NCBI GenBank assembly: GCA_963830565.1
Contig: CAWHMO010000001.1
Coordinates: 1-64,000 of the forward strand
Reading direction: 5' to 3'
DNA from: DATFDN01 sp963830565
GTDB lineage: Bacteria > Pseudomonadota > Alphaproteobacteria > Acetobacterales > Acetobacteraceae
DNA: 64,000 bases
Shown: piece after piece, positions 54,657-64,000 of the stretch
Layout of the letters: each line of letters begins with the position of its first letter
Position numbering within the stretch: position 1 is the stretch's first letter
Notes under the pieces: generated by a model
Told to the model about the DNA's origin: nothing
The model's database searches: none
What the model saw: the letters and a program-made list of their open reading frames with translations, nothing else
Position numbers and translations under genes: made by a program

Positions 54657-55249
54657 GCAGCCGGGACGCCATCCTCGCCTCGATCCGTGGTCACACAAAA
54701 GAGCGGCAGCGCGACCTGCCCACGGTTCCGCTGTTCGAGACCGAGATGCCGAACGGCCTGGTAGCGGAGTTCACCAGGCGGTTGCAACAGATGGGCGGCA
54801 AGCTGCTGGAACCGGGACCGCCCGGCGATCCCCTGGCGCCGTTCGGGCCACGCCTGCGGGACGCCAAAATCGTCTGCTCGAACGTGCCAGAGCTTCGGGG
54901 CAACCGCGATATTGCCGATACAAGATTGCCCCGCGACTTGCAGGATGTGGACGTCGCCGTGCTGCGCGCCGCCTTCGGCGTGGCGGAAACCGGTTCGGTC
55001 TGCTTCACCGAGGCGGAGCTGGGTGTCAATTCCGTGGCCTACCTGGCGCAGCACCTGCTCGTGCTGCTCGATCCTGGCGAGATCGTCCCCAATCTTCATC
55101 ACGCCTATCATCGGCCGGAATTTCACCGGCACCGCTATACGGTGTTCCACACAGGCCCGTCCGCGACGGCCGATATCGAAGGCGTGCTGATTCACGGCGC
55201 CCAGGGCGTGCGCTCGCTCTCAGTATTGCTGCTGGCGCCGTCAGCCTGA
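54653..55249 (+). CDS. lldG: L-lactate utilization protein LldG/LutC
   Basis: A 198-residue LUD-domain protein starting at TTG 54653 (TTGA overlap with the lldF stop). 'AFGVAETGSVCFTEAELGVN' and 'AQHLLVLLDPGEIVPNLHHA' are the LutC blocks. Its end overlaps the convergent glcF end by 9 bp. Confidence 0.93.
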
Positions 55250-56587
55250 CGAGACCAGCACGGTCTCCTGGGCCGCGCTTGCGCCGACGCGGCGGGTGGG
55301 AGAGAGCCCACTCAGCACGGCAGGCTTCCGCCCGCCAGTTGCCCAGTCCAGCAGCTCGACCGTATGCACGATCGGCAGCTTCGTGCCGGTCGCGATCTGG
55401 GTGATGCAGCCGATATTGCCGGCGGCGATGATCTCCGGCTCGGTACGTTCGATATTGGCGACCTTACGGTCGCGCAGCTGCACGGCGATCTCCGGCTGCA
55501 ACAGATTGTAGGTGCCGGCCGAACCGCAGCAGAGATGCGCCTCCGGGATGTCCGTCACCTCGAATCCCGCCGCTTCCAGCAGCTCCTTCGGCTCGCGTAT
55601 CACGCGTTGTCCGTGCTGGAGCGAGCAGGCACTGTGATAGGCGACACGGTGGCCCGTCTCTACCACCGGCGGCTTAAGTCCTATCTCGGTCATCAGCTCG
55701 GCGATGTCCTTGGTGATGGCCGAAATCGCGCTGGCGCGCTTGGCATAGGCGGGATCGGCGCGGAACGTGAAGCCGTATTCCTTGACCGTCGTGCCGCAGC
55801 CGGATGCGTTGATGACCACCGCATCGAGCCCGGCTTCCTCCCGCTCGCGCGTCCAGGCGTCGATATTGGCCTTGGCGAACCTGCTGCCGTCCTGTCCTAT
55901 ATGATGGGTCAACGCACCGCAGCAGCCGCTCCCCTTCGCCACGACCACCTCGCAGCCATGTCGGGTCAGCAGGCGGATCGTCGCCTCGTTGATCTGCGGC
56001 GCCAGCACTTGCTGCGCGCAGCCGTTCATCAGGGCGACGCGCGCGATCCGTTCGCCCTCCGCAGGGAACACCTGCGGCCGGTCCATCGCCGAGGCGCGCG
56101 GCACCGAATCCGGCGCCATCTCCAGCAGCACGCGCAGCCGCTTCGGCAACATGCCGGCGGCGTACTTGGCGAACCGGCCGCCTGACAGGGCCGCGCGAAA
56201 CAGCGCCGGATGCGGCAGCACCGTGCCGAGCAGGCGGCGCATCTGCCGCTCGGGCCACGGGCGGCGATAGGTCTGCTCGATATGATGCCGCGCGTGATCG
56301 ACGAGGTGCATGTAGTTCACGCCGGACGGGCACGTGGTCATGCAGGCGAGGCAGCTCAGGCACCGGTCGATATGCTTCACCGTCTCCGCATCGGCCGGAC
56401 GGTCATTCTCCAGCATCTCCTTCATCAGGTAGATGCGCCCGCGCGGGCTGTCCAACTCGTCGCCGAGCAGCACGTAGGTAGGACACGTCGCGGTGCAGAA
56501 CCCGCAATGGACGCAGGTGCGCACCACTCTCTCGGATTCCGCGAAATCGGGTCGGGCCAGCAGGTCGGGAGCGAAATTGGTCTGCAT
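55241..56587 (-). CDS. glcF: Glycolate oxidase iron-sulfur subunit
   Basis: A 448-residue Fe-S subunit of glycolate oxidase. Two 4Fe-4S motifs ('CVHCGFCTATCPTYVLLGDE', 'CLSCLACMTTCPSGVNYMHL') lie in the first 110 residues, and two CCG domains follow ('KGSGCCGALTHHIGQDG', 'AHLCCGSAGTYNLLQPEIA'). It is third gene of the glcD-glcE-glcF operon, 9 bp after glcE. Confidence 0.96.
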   Translation of the reverse strand: MQTNFAPDLLARPDFAESERVVRTCVHCGFCTATCPTYVLLGDELDSPRGRIYLMKEMLENDRPADAETVKHIDRCLSCLACMTTCPSGVNYMHLVDHARHHIEQTYRRPWPERQMRRLLGTVLPHPALFRAALSGGRFAKYAAGMLPKRLRVLLEMAPDSVPRASAMDRPQVFPAEGERIARVALMNGCAQQVLAPQINEATIRLLTRHGCEVVVAKGSGCCGALTHHIGQDGSRFAKANIDAWTREREEAGLDAVVINASGCGTTVKEYGFTFRADPAYAKRASAISAITKDIAELMTEIGLKPPVVETGHRVAYHSACSLQHGQRVIREPKELLEAAGFEVTDIPEAHLCCGSAGTYNLLQPEIAVQLRDRKVANIERTEPEIIAAGNIGCITQIATGTKLPIVHTVELLDWATGGRKPAVLSGLSPTRRVGASAAQETVLVSSG

Positions 56588-56596
56588 GAATGTGCC

Positions 56597-57820
56597 TCAA
56601 ACGCCAGCGTACATACGTCCGGGATTCAACACGCGGTGTGGATCGAAACCGGCTTTCACTCGCGCCGACAACGCCGCAAGCGGCGCTGGCAGCGGCTCGA
56701 AGACATCGACGGCGGCGCGGATGCTCTCGACGGCGCGCACCAACGTTCCATGACCGCCGCCATGCGTCGCGATCGCGGTGCGTACCAGCTCGGCCCCACC
56801 ATCCAGCCCGCCTGCGATCGCCGCCCAGATCAGGCCGCCGCCCCAGTCGAAATAGCACTCGGCCTCCGCTCGCGCCGCGATATCGGCGGCAATGGACGGC
56901 CCGCTCGAGGGCGTCGCCGAGATGCGCCAGACCGCGCGCTCGCCCGGCTCGGCCAGCAGAGTGGCGTCGCGTACCTCGCGCCAGAACGCGGCCGTGCCGT
57001 CCGGGTCCAGCGTGCCGGTCGGGCCGGTCGCATCCATCACCTTGAGCAGCGCCTGGCCGCGAAACGCGACGGAAGGCTCCGGCCCCTCGATGCGCAACGC
57101 TGTCACCGCGCCGCCGGCGCCGGCAATCGCGGGCACGGCGGAGCGCCGCGCCACGACAGCGGGCAGATGCGCCGCGGCCGAGACCTCGTGCGGCGAATTG
57201 AGCCCCGCCGTCAGGGCGCGGATGGCGGCTGCGTCGCCAAGCCCGAGGACCAGGATCGTGCGCTCCGTCTCCGGCTTCGGCCCGACCTTGATGGCGACCT
57301 CGGTCAGCACGCCGAGCGTGCCATACGCGCCCGCCACCAGCTTGCAGAGGTCGTAGCCCGTCACGTTCTTCACCACCTTGCCGCCGGCCTTGTACAGCTC
57401 GCCCCTACCGTTGACGCCCTGGAAACCAAGGAAATGGTCGCGCGCCGCGCCGGCCCGGATGCGGCGCGGCCCGGCCAGGTTGCAGGACAACACGCCGCCG
57501 ATCGTGGGCCGGGTCTGTTCGGTGCCGAGCAGCACGCGCCAATCCGCCGGCTCGAACGCCATCATCTGGCGGCTCGCTTCGAGCGCCGCCTCGATCTCCG
57601 CGAGCGGCGTCGCCGCCGCTGCGGTCAGCACCAGCTCCGCTGCCTCGTAGTCACGGATACCGGAGAGTGCAGAGATATCGAGCAGGTGCTCGACCTGCAT
57701 CGGACGACCGAGGCCACGCTTCGACCCGCCACCGATGATCTCGATCGGTTGCTCCTCGGCCAGTGCCCAGGAGACGATTTCGCCCACCTGCTTCGCATCG
57801 GACGCGCGAAACGCCGTCAC
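56597..57820 (-). CDS. glcE: Glycolate oxidase FAD-binding subunit
   Basis: A 407-residue subunit. GTG 57820 is chosen for GGGAAGG upstream and because it follows the glcD stop by 14 bp. 'PIEIIGGGSKRGLGRPMQVE' and 'PTIGGVLSCNLAGPRRIRAG' form the PCMH-type FAD domain, and 'YKAGGKVVKNVTGYDLCKLV' is a conserved GlcE block. Confidence 0.93.
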   Translation of the reverse strand: MTAFRASDAKQVGEIVSWALAEEQPIEIIGGGSKRGLGRPMQVEHLLDISALSGIRDYEAAELVLTAAAATPLAEIEAALEASRQMMAFEPADWRVLLGTEQTRPTIGGVLSCNLAGPRRIRAGAARDHFLGFQGVNGRGELYKAGGKVVKNVTGYDLCKLVAGAYGTLGVLTEVAIKVGPKPETERTILVLGLGDAAAIRALTAGLNSPHEVSAAAHLPAVVARRSAVPAIAGAGGAVTALRIEGPEPSVAFRGQALLKVMDATGPTGTLDPDGTAAFWREVRDATLLAEPGERAVWRISATPSSGPSIAADIAARAEAECYFDWGGGLIWAAIAGGLDGGAELVRTAIATHGGGHGTLVRAVESIRAAVDVFEPLPAPLAALSARVKAGFDPHRVLNPGRMYAGV

Positions 57821-57834
57821 GGCCGCCTTCCCGC

Positions 57835-59325
57835 CTAGAAGCGCGGCAGGTCGGGAAACCGGACCTGGCCACGATGGATATGCACGCGGCCCAATTCGGC
57901 GCAGCGATGCAACTGCGGAAACATCTTGCCGGGGTTCAGAAGCCCGCCGGGATCGAAGGCGCATTTCACGCGCTGCTGCTGCGCGAGATCGATCTCGTTG
58001 AACATCGCATCCATCAGGTCGCGCTTCTCGACGCCGACGCCGTGTTCTCCGGTCAGCACCCCGCCCACCTCGACGCAGAGGCGCAGGATGTCGGCGCCGA
58101 ACGCCTCGGTCCGCTCCAGCTCGCCGGGCTTGTTGGCGTCGTACATGATCAGCGGATGCAGATTGCCGTCTCCGGCGTGGAACACGTTGGCGACGCGGAG
58201 CCCGTACTGCTCCGACAACTCCCGCATGCGCGCGAGCACCCTCGGTAGCGCCTTGCGCGGGATCGTGCCGTCCATGCAGTAGTAATCGGGCGAGATCCGC
58301 CCCACGGCGGGGAACGCCGCCTTGCGCCCGGCCCAGAACAGCTCGCGCTCGGCTTCATTGCGGCTCATGCGGCTGGTGACGGCGCCGTTCTCGCGCGCGA
58401 TGCGCTCCACCACGCCGATCAGATAGTCGACTTCCGGCGCACAGCCATCCAGCTCCACGATCAGCAGCGCCTCCACGTCCAGCGGATACCCGGCGTGGAC
58501 GAACGCCTCGGCGGCATGGATTGCCGGCTTGTCCATCATCTCCATCCCGCCGGGAATGATGCCGGCGCCGATGATTTCCGCGACGCATTGGCCGCCCTGC
58601 TCGCTGGTCGGGAAACCGAGCAGGATGGCGCGCGACGTCGTCGCCTTGTACAGCAGGCGGACGGTGACTTCCGTCACCACGCCGAGCAGTCCCTCCGATC
58701 CGGTCATCACCCCCAGCAGGTCGTAGCCCGACGCGTCCATGTGCTTGCCGCCCAGCCGCACGACCTCGCCATTCATCAGCACCATCTCGATGCCGAGCAC
58801 GTTGTTCGTGGTAAGGCCATATTTCAGGCAATGCACGCCGCCGGAGTTCTCCGCGACATTGCCGCCGATCGTGCAGGCGATCTGGCTCGACGGATCGGGC
58901 GCATAATAGAAACCGGCGTGGCGCACCGCGTCGGTGATGCCGAGGTTGGTGACGCCCGGCTGCACCACGGCGCAGCGATTGGGAAAATCGACTTCCAGGA
59001 TGCGATTGAACTTGCCGAGGCCAAGAAGAACGCCGTCCTCCAGTGGCAACGCGCCGCCGGAGAGCGAGGTGCCGGCGCCGCGCGGCACCACCTTCACGCC
59101 ATGCTCCTGGCAGTAGCGCAGCACCTGCGAGACCTGCTCGGTCGTGGATGGCAGCACCACGATCATCGGCACCTGCCGATACGCGGTCAGCCCGTCGCTC
59201 TCGTAGGCGCGGCGCTCGGTCTCGGAGGCGATCACGCCCTCGCCGGGGACGATCTGGCGGAGCGCCTCGACGATCTCCTCGCGCCGGCCGAGCACCGCGG
59301 CGTCCGCTGCTGGCATCTTGAGCAT
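57835..59325 (-). CDS. glcD: Glycolate oxidase catalytic FAD subunit
   Basis: A 496-residue flavoprotein oxidising glycolate (and D-lactate) to glyoxylate. ATG 59325 has AGGAGAG upstream. The FAD domain has 'VVPRGAGTSLSGGALPLEDG' and 'ACTIGGNVAENSGGVHCLKY'; the FAD-oxidase C domain has 'NVFHAGDGNLHPLIMYD' with the His pair and 'GGVLTGEHGVGVEKRDLM'. First gene of glcDEF. It is divergent from the permease gene at 59510, a layout that suggests shared control in the 184-bp gap. Confidence 0.96.
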   Translation of the reverse strand: MLKMPAADAAVLGRREEIVEALRQIVPGEGVIASETERRAYESDGLTAYRQVPMIVVLPSTTEQVSQVLRYCQEHGVKVVPRGAGTSLSGGALPLEDGVLLGLGKFNRILEVDFPNRCAVVQPGVTNLGITDAVRHAGFYYAPDPSSQIACTIGGNVAENSGGVHCLKYGLTTNNVLGIEMVLMNGEVVRLGGKHMDASGYDLLGVMTGSEGLLGVVTEVTVRLLYKATTSRAILLGFPTSEQGGQCVAEIIGAGIIPGGMEMMDKPAIHAAEAFVHAGYPLDVEALLIVELDGCAPEVDYLIGVVERIARENGAVTSRMSRNEAERELFWAGRKAAFPAVGRISPDYYCMDGTIPRKALPRVLARMRELSEQYGLRVANVFHAGDGNLHPLIMYDANKPGELERTEAFGADILRLCVEVGGVLTGEHGVGVEKRDLMDAMFNEIDLAQQQRVKCAFDPGGLLNPGKMFPQLHRCAELGRVHIHRGQVRFPDLPRF

Positions 59326-59509
59326 TCGCGATCTCTCCTGTCCCCCCGGCCATGCGGACCCGGGCGCGAGGGCGTTGGGCGGCTGTCGCCGCCCAACATA
59401 GGCATTGTCACCGGCTGTATAAACCTCGCGGTCGGATTGTGGCCCGGCCGGCGTTGCCCTAGGAACGCTCCACCTACATAACGTCGGGCGAACGCACGGG
59501 GGACGCGGG

Positions 59510-61114
59510 ATGTTCCAACAGCTATTGACGCCGGTTGGCGGCGCGCTGCTGCCATCCTTCATCGTCGCTATCCTGCCCATTGTCACCGTTCTGGTAATGC
59601 TGGGCTTCCTGCGTCGCCCGGCCTGGCAGGCGTCGCTCGCGGGACTGATCGTCGGGCTGATCGTTGCGATCTCGGTATGGCGGTTCCCCGTCGGCCTCGC
59701 GATCAATTCGGTCATTGCCGGCGCCACCTTCGCGGTCTGGCCGGTCATGTGGATCGTGTTCAACGCGCTGCTGCTCTACAATGTCGCGGTGCGATCGGGA
59801 AAGTTCGACCAGTTCCGCGACTGGGTGATGAACCATTTGCCGAACGACCGGCGCGTTGTACTGGTGGTGATCGGCTTCTGCTTCGGCGCGCTGCTGGAAG
59901 GAATTGCAGGGTTCGGCACGCCGGTCGCGATCACCAGCTCGCTGCTGATCATGGTCGGCTATCCGCCGCTGGAGGCTTTGGTCTTTACCCTGATCTTCAA
60001 CACCGCGCCCGTCGCGTTCGGCGCGCTCGGCGTGCCGATCACCGTGCTCGGCGTGGTGACGCATCTGCCGGATACCACGCTCGGCGCGATGGTCGGGCGG
60101 CAGTTGCCGATCTTCGCGCTGTTCCTGCCGTTCTACGTCATCGGCATCTACAGCGGGGTGCGTTCGGTCCGTGCGCTGTGGCCGGTGCTGCTGGTCGCCG
60201 GCGGCAGCTTCGCCGGGACCCAGTTCGTCTCCTCCAACTTCATCAGCTACAGCCTGACGGACGTGCTCTCCTCACTGGGATCGCTGATCGTCACGCTGCT
60301 GTTCCTGCAAGTCTGGCGGCCGCAGCCCGATCCGGAATTCGCCGTCCGCAATCCCGGCGGGCTGCATCACCGTCCGGCGGGAGGGGCGACGTGGCAGGGC
60401 TGGCTGCCCTGGGTCATCGTCTCCGCGGTCGTGATCGTCTGGACCGCTTTGTCCGTGTTCCTCATCGGCGACCGCAAGATCCCCTGGCCAGGGCTCGACA
60501 AGGCGGTGTCGATCACGCTCTACAATAACACGCCCTATGCGGCGGTGTGGGACTTCCAGCCACTCGGCACTGGCACGGCGATCCTGCTGGCCGCCGTTAT
60601 CACCGCCGCCTTGGTGCGGCTGCCCCTCGGCGGCTTCTTCGCGAGCGTCCTCGACACTTGGCGCCAGATCTGGCTCGCCATCGTCACCGTCATGCTGATC
60701 ATCGGGCTCGCCTACCTGATGAACTACTCGGGCCTGAACTACACGCTGGGGCTGGCCGTCGCCTCGGTCGGGAAGGTATTCGTCGTGCTATCGCCGTTCC
60801 TGGGCTGGGTCGCGGTGTTCCTCTCGGGCAGCGATACGTCGGGCAACGCGCTGTTCGGTAATTTGCAGGTCGTGGCGGCGCGACAGCTCAATCTCAACCC
60901 GGTGCTGATCGCCGCGAGCAACTCAGCCGGCGGCGTGATGGGAAAGATGATCTCGCCCCAGAACATCGCCACTGGCGTGTCGGTGACCGACCTCAAGGGG
61001 CAGGAAGGGGTGGTGTTTGCCCGCACGTTCCGCCACAGCGTGTTCCTGACCCTGCTGCTCGGGATCCTGGTACTGATCTATCAGTATCTCATCCCCGTGG
61101 TGATCCCGCACTGA
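59510..61114 (+). CDS. L-lactate/glycolate permease (LctP family)
   Basis: A 534-residue permease with about 12-14 helices. 'GFCFGALLEGIAGFGTPVAI' and 'VFLSGSDTSGNALFGNLQVV' with 'ASNSAGGVMGKMISPQNIAT' are signatures of the LldP/GlcA family of proton-linked lactate and glycolate importers. Placed between glycolate oxidase and lactate oxidase loci, it could serve both; lldP and glcA cannot be told apart by sequence alone. Confidence 0.95.
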   Translation: MFQQLLTPVGGALLPSFIVAILPIVTVLVMLGFLRRPAWQASLAGLIVGLIVAISVWRFPVGLAINSVIAGATFAVWPVMWIVFNALLLYNVAVRSGKFDQFRDWVMNHLPNDRRVVLVVIGFCFGALLEGIAGFGTPVAITSSLLIMVGYPPLEALVFTLIFNTAPVAFGALGVPITVLGVVTHLPDTTLGAMVGRQLPIFALFLPFYVIGIYSGVRSVRALWPVLLVAGGSFAGTQFVSSNFISYSLTDVLSSLGSLIVTLLFLQVWRPQPDPEFAVRNPGGLHHRPAGGATWQGWLPWVIVSAVVIVWTALSVFLIGDRKIPWPGLDKAVSITLYNNTPYAAVWDFQPLGTGTAILLAAVITAALVRLPLGGFFASVLDTWRQIWLAIVTVMLIIGLAYLMNYSGLNYTLGLAVASVGKVFVVLSPFLGWVAVFLSGSDTSGNALFGNLQVVAARQLNLNPVLIAASNSAGGVMGKMISPQNIATGVSVTDLKGQEGVVFARTFRHSVFLTLLLGILVLIYQYLIPVVIPH

Positions 61115-61162
61115 AATCGTGCCCTCCGGCCAGCGCCGGGAGGCCGACCGTGCGCGCCAGGG

Positions 61163-62266
61163 TCACGATGCCGTGGCGACCGCTGGGCGGCGCTCGGGCT
61201 GGCCGACCGGGTCCAGGCGCAGGCCCGTCTTCGCGTCGAAGACATGGAGGTGCTCGGGAGGCAGGGCGACGCGCACCTGCTCGGCGGGAGGCGGGCCGCC
61301 GGGCAGCTTGAGGGTGAAGAGCGTGCCGTCGGGCAGCTTGCCATGGACCAGCGTCTCCGTTCCCAACGGCTCGACCAGCTCGACGGGCATCTCGATGCCG
61401 CCTGGGTCTAGCTGGGCGTGCTCCGGGCGCAGGCCGACCGTGACCTTGCGGCCCGGGGCGCCCGGCCGGACGCCGTCCGCGAAGGCGATCTCGCCCGAGG
61501 CGAGCTGCACGGCGCCGCCGCCGCGGGTGAGCGTGCCGTCGAGGAAGTTCATCGCTGGGGTGCCGATGAAGCCGGCCACGTAGGTATCCGCAGGACGCTC
61601 GAAGATTTCCATCGGGGTGGCGAACTGCACGGGACGGCCCTGGTGGAGCACAAGGAGCCGGTCGCCGAGGGTCATCGCCTCGACCTGGTCGTGGGTCACA
61701 TAGAGGCTGGTGACGCCGAGGCGGCGCTGGAGACGGCGGATCTCGGCGCGCATCTGCACGCGCAGCTTGGCGTCGAGATTGGAGAGCGGCTCGTCGAACA
61801 GGAAAAGCTTGGGCTCGCGCACGATGGCGCGGCCCATGGCGACGCGCTGGCGCTGGCCGCCGGAGAGCTGGCGCGGCTTGCGCGCGAGGAGGGGGGCGAG
61901 GCCGAGAAGGGCGGCCGCTTCGTCCACCCGGCGGAGGATCTCGGCCTTGCTCAGGCCGCGAATGCGCAGGCCATAGGCCATGTTGTCGAACACGCTCATG
62001 TGGGGATAGAGCGCGTAATTCTGGAACACCATGGCGATGTCGCGGTCGGCCGGGTCCATGCGCGCCACGTCGCGGCCGTCCAGCACGATGCGCCCCCCGC
62101 TCGGCGTCTCAAGGCCGGCGACCAGGCGCAGCAGGGTGGACTTGCCGCAGCCCGAGGCGCCGACGATGACGAGCATCTCGCCGTCGGCGAGGGCGAGATC
62201 CACGCCGTGCAGGACATGCACCTCGCCGAAGCTCTTGCGCAGCCCTTCGAGCGCGAGCGTCGCCAC
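61163..62266 (-). CDS. ugpC: CUT1-type ABC transporter ATP-binding protein (UgpC/MalK-like)
   Basis: A 367-residue ATPase; GTG 62266 shares a base with the ugpE stop. Walker A 'GASGCGKSTLLRLVAGL', signature 'RQLSGGQRQRVAMGRAI', Walker B 'LFLFDEPLSNLDAKLRVQ' and a C-terminal TOBE/MalK regulatory domain ('VGLRPEHAQLDPGGIEMPVE'). The substrate depends on the binding protein, whose gene should lie to the right of the window. Confidence 0.9.
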   Translation of the reverse strand: MATLALEGLRKSFGEVHVLHGVDLALADGEMLVIVGASGCGKSTLLRLVAGLETPSGGRIVLDGRDVARMDPADRDIAMVFQNYALYPHMSVFDNMAYGLRIRGLSKAEILRRVDEAAALLGLAPLLARKPRQLSGGQRQRVAMGRAIVREPKLFLFDEPLSNLDAKLRVQMRAEIRRLQRRLGVTSLYVTHDQVEAMTLGDRLLVLHQGRPVQFATPMEIFERPADTYVAGFIGTPAMNFLDGTLTRGGGAVQLASGEIAFADGVRPGAPGRKVTVGLRPEHAQLDPGGIEMPVELVEPLGTETLVHGKLPDGTLFTLKLPGGPPPAEQVRVALPPEHLHVFDAKTGLRLDPVGQPERRPAVATAS

Positions 62267-63099
62267 TACTTATCACCTTCCGTCAGGCCCTTGACGAACC
62301 AGCGCTGCATCAGCAGCACGACGCCGACCGGAGGCAGCAGCGCGAGCACCGCGGTCGCCATCACCTTGTTCCACTCGGTCGCGGTGTCCACCCCGATCAT
62401 CTTGACGATGCCGATGACGACCGTGTCGAGGCGCGGGTCGGTCGCGACGAGCAGCGGCCAGAGATACTGGTTCCAGCCATAGACGAAGAGGATGACGAAC
62501 AGGGCGGCGAGATTGGCGGCCGAGACCGGGATCAGGATGTCGCGCAAGAAGCGCAGCGGCCCAGCGCCGTCCATGCGCGCCGCCTCGACCAGCTCGTCCG
62601 GAATCGCGGCGAAGGTCTGGCGGAACAGCAGCGTGGCGGTGGCGGACGCGATCAGGGGAACGGTCAGGCCGGGGAAGGTGTCGATCAGGTGCAGGTCCGA
62701 CATCACCGTGTAGGTGGGGACGATCCGCACCTCGACGGGCAGCATCAGGGTGATGAAGATGACCCAGAAGGCGGTGCGGCGGAACGGAAAGCGGAAGAAC
62801 ACGACGGCGTAGGCCGAGAGCAGCGAGATGACGATCTTGCCCACCGCGATGGCGAGCGCCATGCCGGCCGAGACCAGCATCATGCGCCAGACCGGACCGG
62901 CGCCGGGGCCGCCGTTGCGCAGCACGTCGGCATAGACGCCGAGCCCGGCCGGGTTAGGGAGAAGGGAAAGGTCGCCCCGAGCGATCGCGCCCGCGCCCTG
63001 CGTCGAGCCGGCGATGGCGATCCAGATGGGCAGCGCGAACAGGAGGACGCCGAGCGCGAGGATGGCGTGGGCGAGCCAGTCGGTCCGGCCTCCGCTCAC
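62266..63099 (-). CDS. ugpE: CUT1-type ABC transporter permease (UgpE-like)
   Basis: A 277-residue permease from GTG 63099 (GTGA overlap with ugpA). 'LAHAILALGVLLFALPIWIA', 'TLMLPVEVRIVPTYTVMSDL' and the EAA loop 'ELVEAARMDGAGPLRFLRDI' are typical for UgpE. It makes the channel with UgpA for import of sn-glycerol-3-phosphate or a related sugar. Confidence 0.9.
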   Translation of the reverse strand: MSGGRTDWLAHAILALGVLLFALPIWIAIAGSTQGAGAIARGDLSLLPNPAGLGVYADVLRNGGPGAGPVWRMMLVSAGMALAIAVGKIVISLLSAYAVVFFRFPFRRTAFWVIFITLMLPVEVRIVPTYTVMSDLHLIDTFPGLTVPLIASATATLLFRQTFAAIPDELVEAARMDGAGPLRFLRDILIPVSAANLAALFVILFVYGWNQYLWPLLVATDPRLDTVVIGIVKMIGVDTATEWNKVMATAVLALLPPVGVVLLMQRWFVKGLTEGDK

Positions 63100-63977
63100 G
63101 CGGCGGATCTCCGGCCGAGAAAGCGGAACTGCGCCGCCGTGAGCACGATCACCCCGGCCATCAGCACCACCGATTGCGCCGCGGACGAGCCGATGTCGGC
63201 GTTGACGATGCCGTCGCGGTAGACCTTGACGACCAGCGTTTCCGTGGCCTTGCCCGGCCCGCCCTCGGTCAGTGCCCAGATGGTGGGGAAGGTGTCGAAG
63301 GCGGCGTACACGAGATTGACGACCAGGAGAAAGAAGGTGGTCGGCATCAGGAGCGGCAGGGTGATGGTGCGGAAGCGGTGGAGGCCCTTGCCGCCATCCA
63401 TGCGGGCGGCCTCGATGACGGTCTTCGGAATTGCCTGAAGGCCGGCGAGGAAGAAGATGAAGTCGTAGCTCACCTGCTTCCAGGCGCTGGCAAGGATCAC
63501 CATGAGCATCGCCTGGAACCCGTCCAGCTTGTAGTCCCAGTGAATGCCGTGCCGGTTTAGAAAGCTGCCCAGCAGGCCGATCTGGGGATGGAGCACCAGG
63601 ATCCAAAGCACAGCCGACATGGCGGGAGCTACGGCATAGGGCCAGATCAGCATGGTGCGGTAGAAGGCGCGGCCGCGCAGTTCCTGGTCCGCGAAGGCGG
63701 CGAGCAGCAGCGCCGCGCCCATGGAGAGCGCGGCGACGCAGGCGCAGAACACGACGGTGCGCTCGATCGTGGCGACGTAGAGCGGGTCGGAGAACAGGTC
63801 GGCGAAATTGCCGAGACCGATGAACTGCGAGCTGAGGCCGAACGGGTCCTCTCGCGTGAAGCTGGACCAGACGGCCTGCCCGGCGGGCCAGAGGAAGAAC
63901 ACCGCAGTCAGCAGCAGCTGCGGCAGGACCAGGAGCGCGGGCAGGACCCAGCCCGGGAAGAGCGTGCGGCGCTCCAT
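63096..63977 (-). CDS. ugpA: CUT1-type ABC transporter permease (UgpA-like)
   Basis: A 293-residue permease starting at ATG 63977. 'VLPQLLLTAVFFLWPAGQAV', 'FTREDPFGLSSQFIGLGNFA' and the EAA loop 'TVIEAARMDGGKGLHRFRTI' support UgpA; 'WALTEGGPGKATETLVVKVY' is the conserved C-terminal loop. Only 23 bp of sequence remain upstream, so ugpB is not seen. Confidence 0.9.
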   Translation of the reverse strand: MERRTLFPGWVLPALLVLPQLLLTAVFFLWPAGQAVWSSFTREDPFGLSSQFIGLGNFADLFSDPLYVATIERTVVFCACVAALSMGAALLLAAFADQELRGRAFYRTMLIWPYAVAPAMSAVLWILVLHPQIGLLGSFLNRHGIHWDYKLDGFQAMLMVILASAWKQVSYDFIFFLAGLQAIPKTVIEAARMDGGKGLHRFRTITLPLLMPTTFFLLVVNLVYAAFDTFPTIWALTEGGPGKATETLVVKVYRDGIVNADIGSSAAQSVVLMAGVIVLTAAQFRFLGRRSAA

Positions 63978-64000
63978 CGCGTGGTCCCTCGGTCGTGCCC

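Noticed and set aside
59326..59509. A defined GlcC-type operator between glcD and the permease gene
   Set aside because: The gap is the right place, but I see no convincing palindrome or well-spaced -35/-10 pair.

Overview
The window is GC-rich DNA from a Gram-negative bacterium, most likely an alphaproteobacterium; a Rhodospirillales/Acetobacteraceae-type host is my best guess. Pointers are an MmcB-family DNA repair protein, a phasin with PhaR-type palindromes upstream, a clpS-clpA operon, the LPS heptose enzyme HldE, malate synthase G with glcDEF, and dense GC-rich coding on both strands. The assignment is inference from gene content; no rRNA is present.

Layout. 1-5.2 kb: an SDR dehydrogenase cut by the window edge, a Baeyer-Villiger-type monooxygenase, a hybrid locus of an alpha/beta-hydrolase stub plus an M20 amidohydrolase, and an IS5-family insertion that lies on the end of the amidohydrolase gene and the start of a TRIC/UPF0126 membrane protein gene. 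5.4-13.5 kb: a stress cluster (YidB/DUF937, a membrane protein, a frameshifted YsnF/DUF2382 protein, LysR, OsmC, large catalase KatE, a FAD oxidoreductase). 13.6-18.1 kb: an accessory patch of remnants (transposase tail, phage-like small proteins, a broken P-loop ATPase, an MT-A70 methyltransferase, a glycine-zipper protein of unknown role, a broken sulfotransferase, a decayed copy of the 5' end of glcB) with two copies of a ~110-bp palindromic element. 18.2-24.6 kb: pirin, malate synthase G, a glycosyltransferase-like protein, dodecin, two overlapping TetR regulators. 24.6-31.6 kb: a type I restriction-modification operon (hsdM-hsdS-hsdR, M and S frameshifted), a DUF559 nuclease and a nicotinamidase, with nine GC-rich palindromic repeats, three of them inside hsdR. 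31.7-36.7 kb: clpA-clpS, phasin, a D,D-carboxypeptidase with a SPOR-like tail.

36.7-51.7 kb: a minus-strand run XRE regulator - NUDIX - AlaX - SseA - MetC; hyi and glxR divergent from a four-gene oligopeptide-type ABC transporter that lacks a binding-protein gene; a small membrane protein; DUF169; a zincin; pterin dehydratase; MmcB; HldE; a phosphoesterase; and tRNA-Gln(CTG). 51.8-64 kb: gene fragments after the tRNA, then lactate oxidation genes lldEFG converging on glycolate oxidase glcFED, a lactate/glycolate permease divergent from glcD, and a sugar/glycerol-phosphate-type ABC transporter (ugpC, ugpE, ugpA).

Function. C2/C3 acid metabolism links several loci: permease import, GlcDEF oxidation of glycolate to glyoxylate, GlcB condensation of glyoxylate to malate, Hyi and GlxR acting on hydroxypyruvate/tartronate semialdehyde, and LldEFG feeding L-lactate into pyruvate.

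Caution. At least seven otherwise well-conserved genes (ysnF, glcB, hsdM, clpA, glxR, the zincin, hldE) are broken by one-base shifts, mostly in short homopolymers or GC repeats. Several are normally important to the cell, so assembly errors are as likely as true decay.
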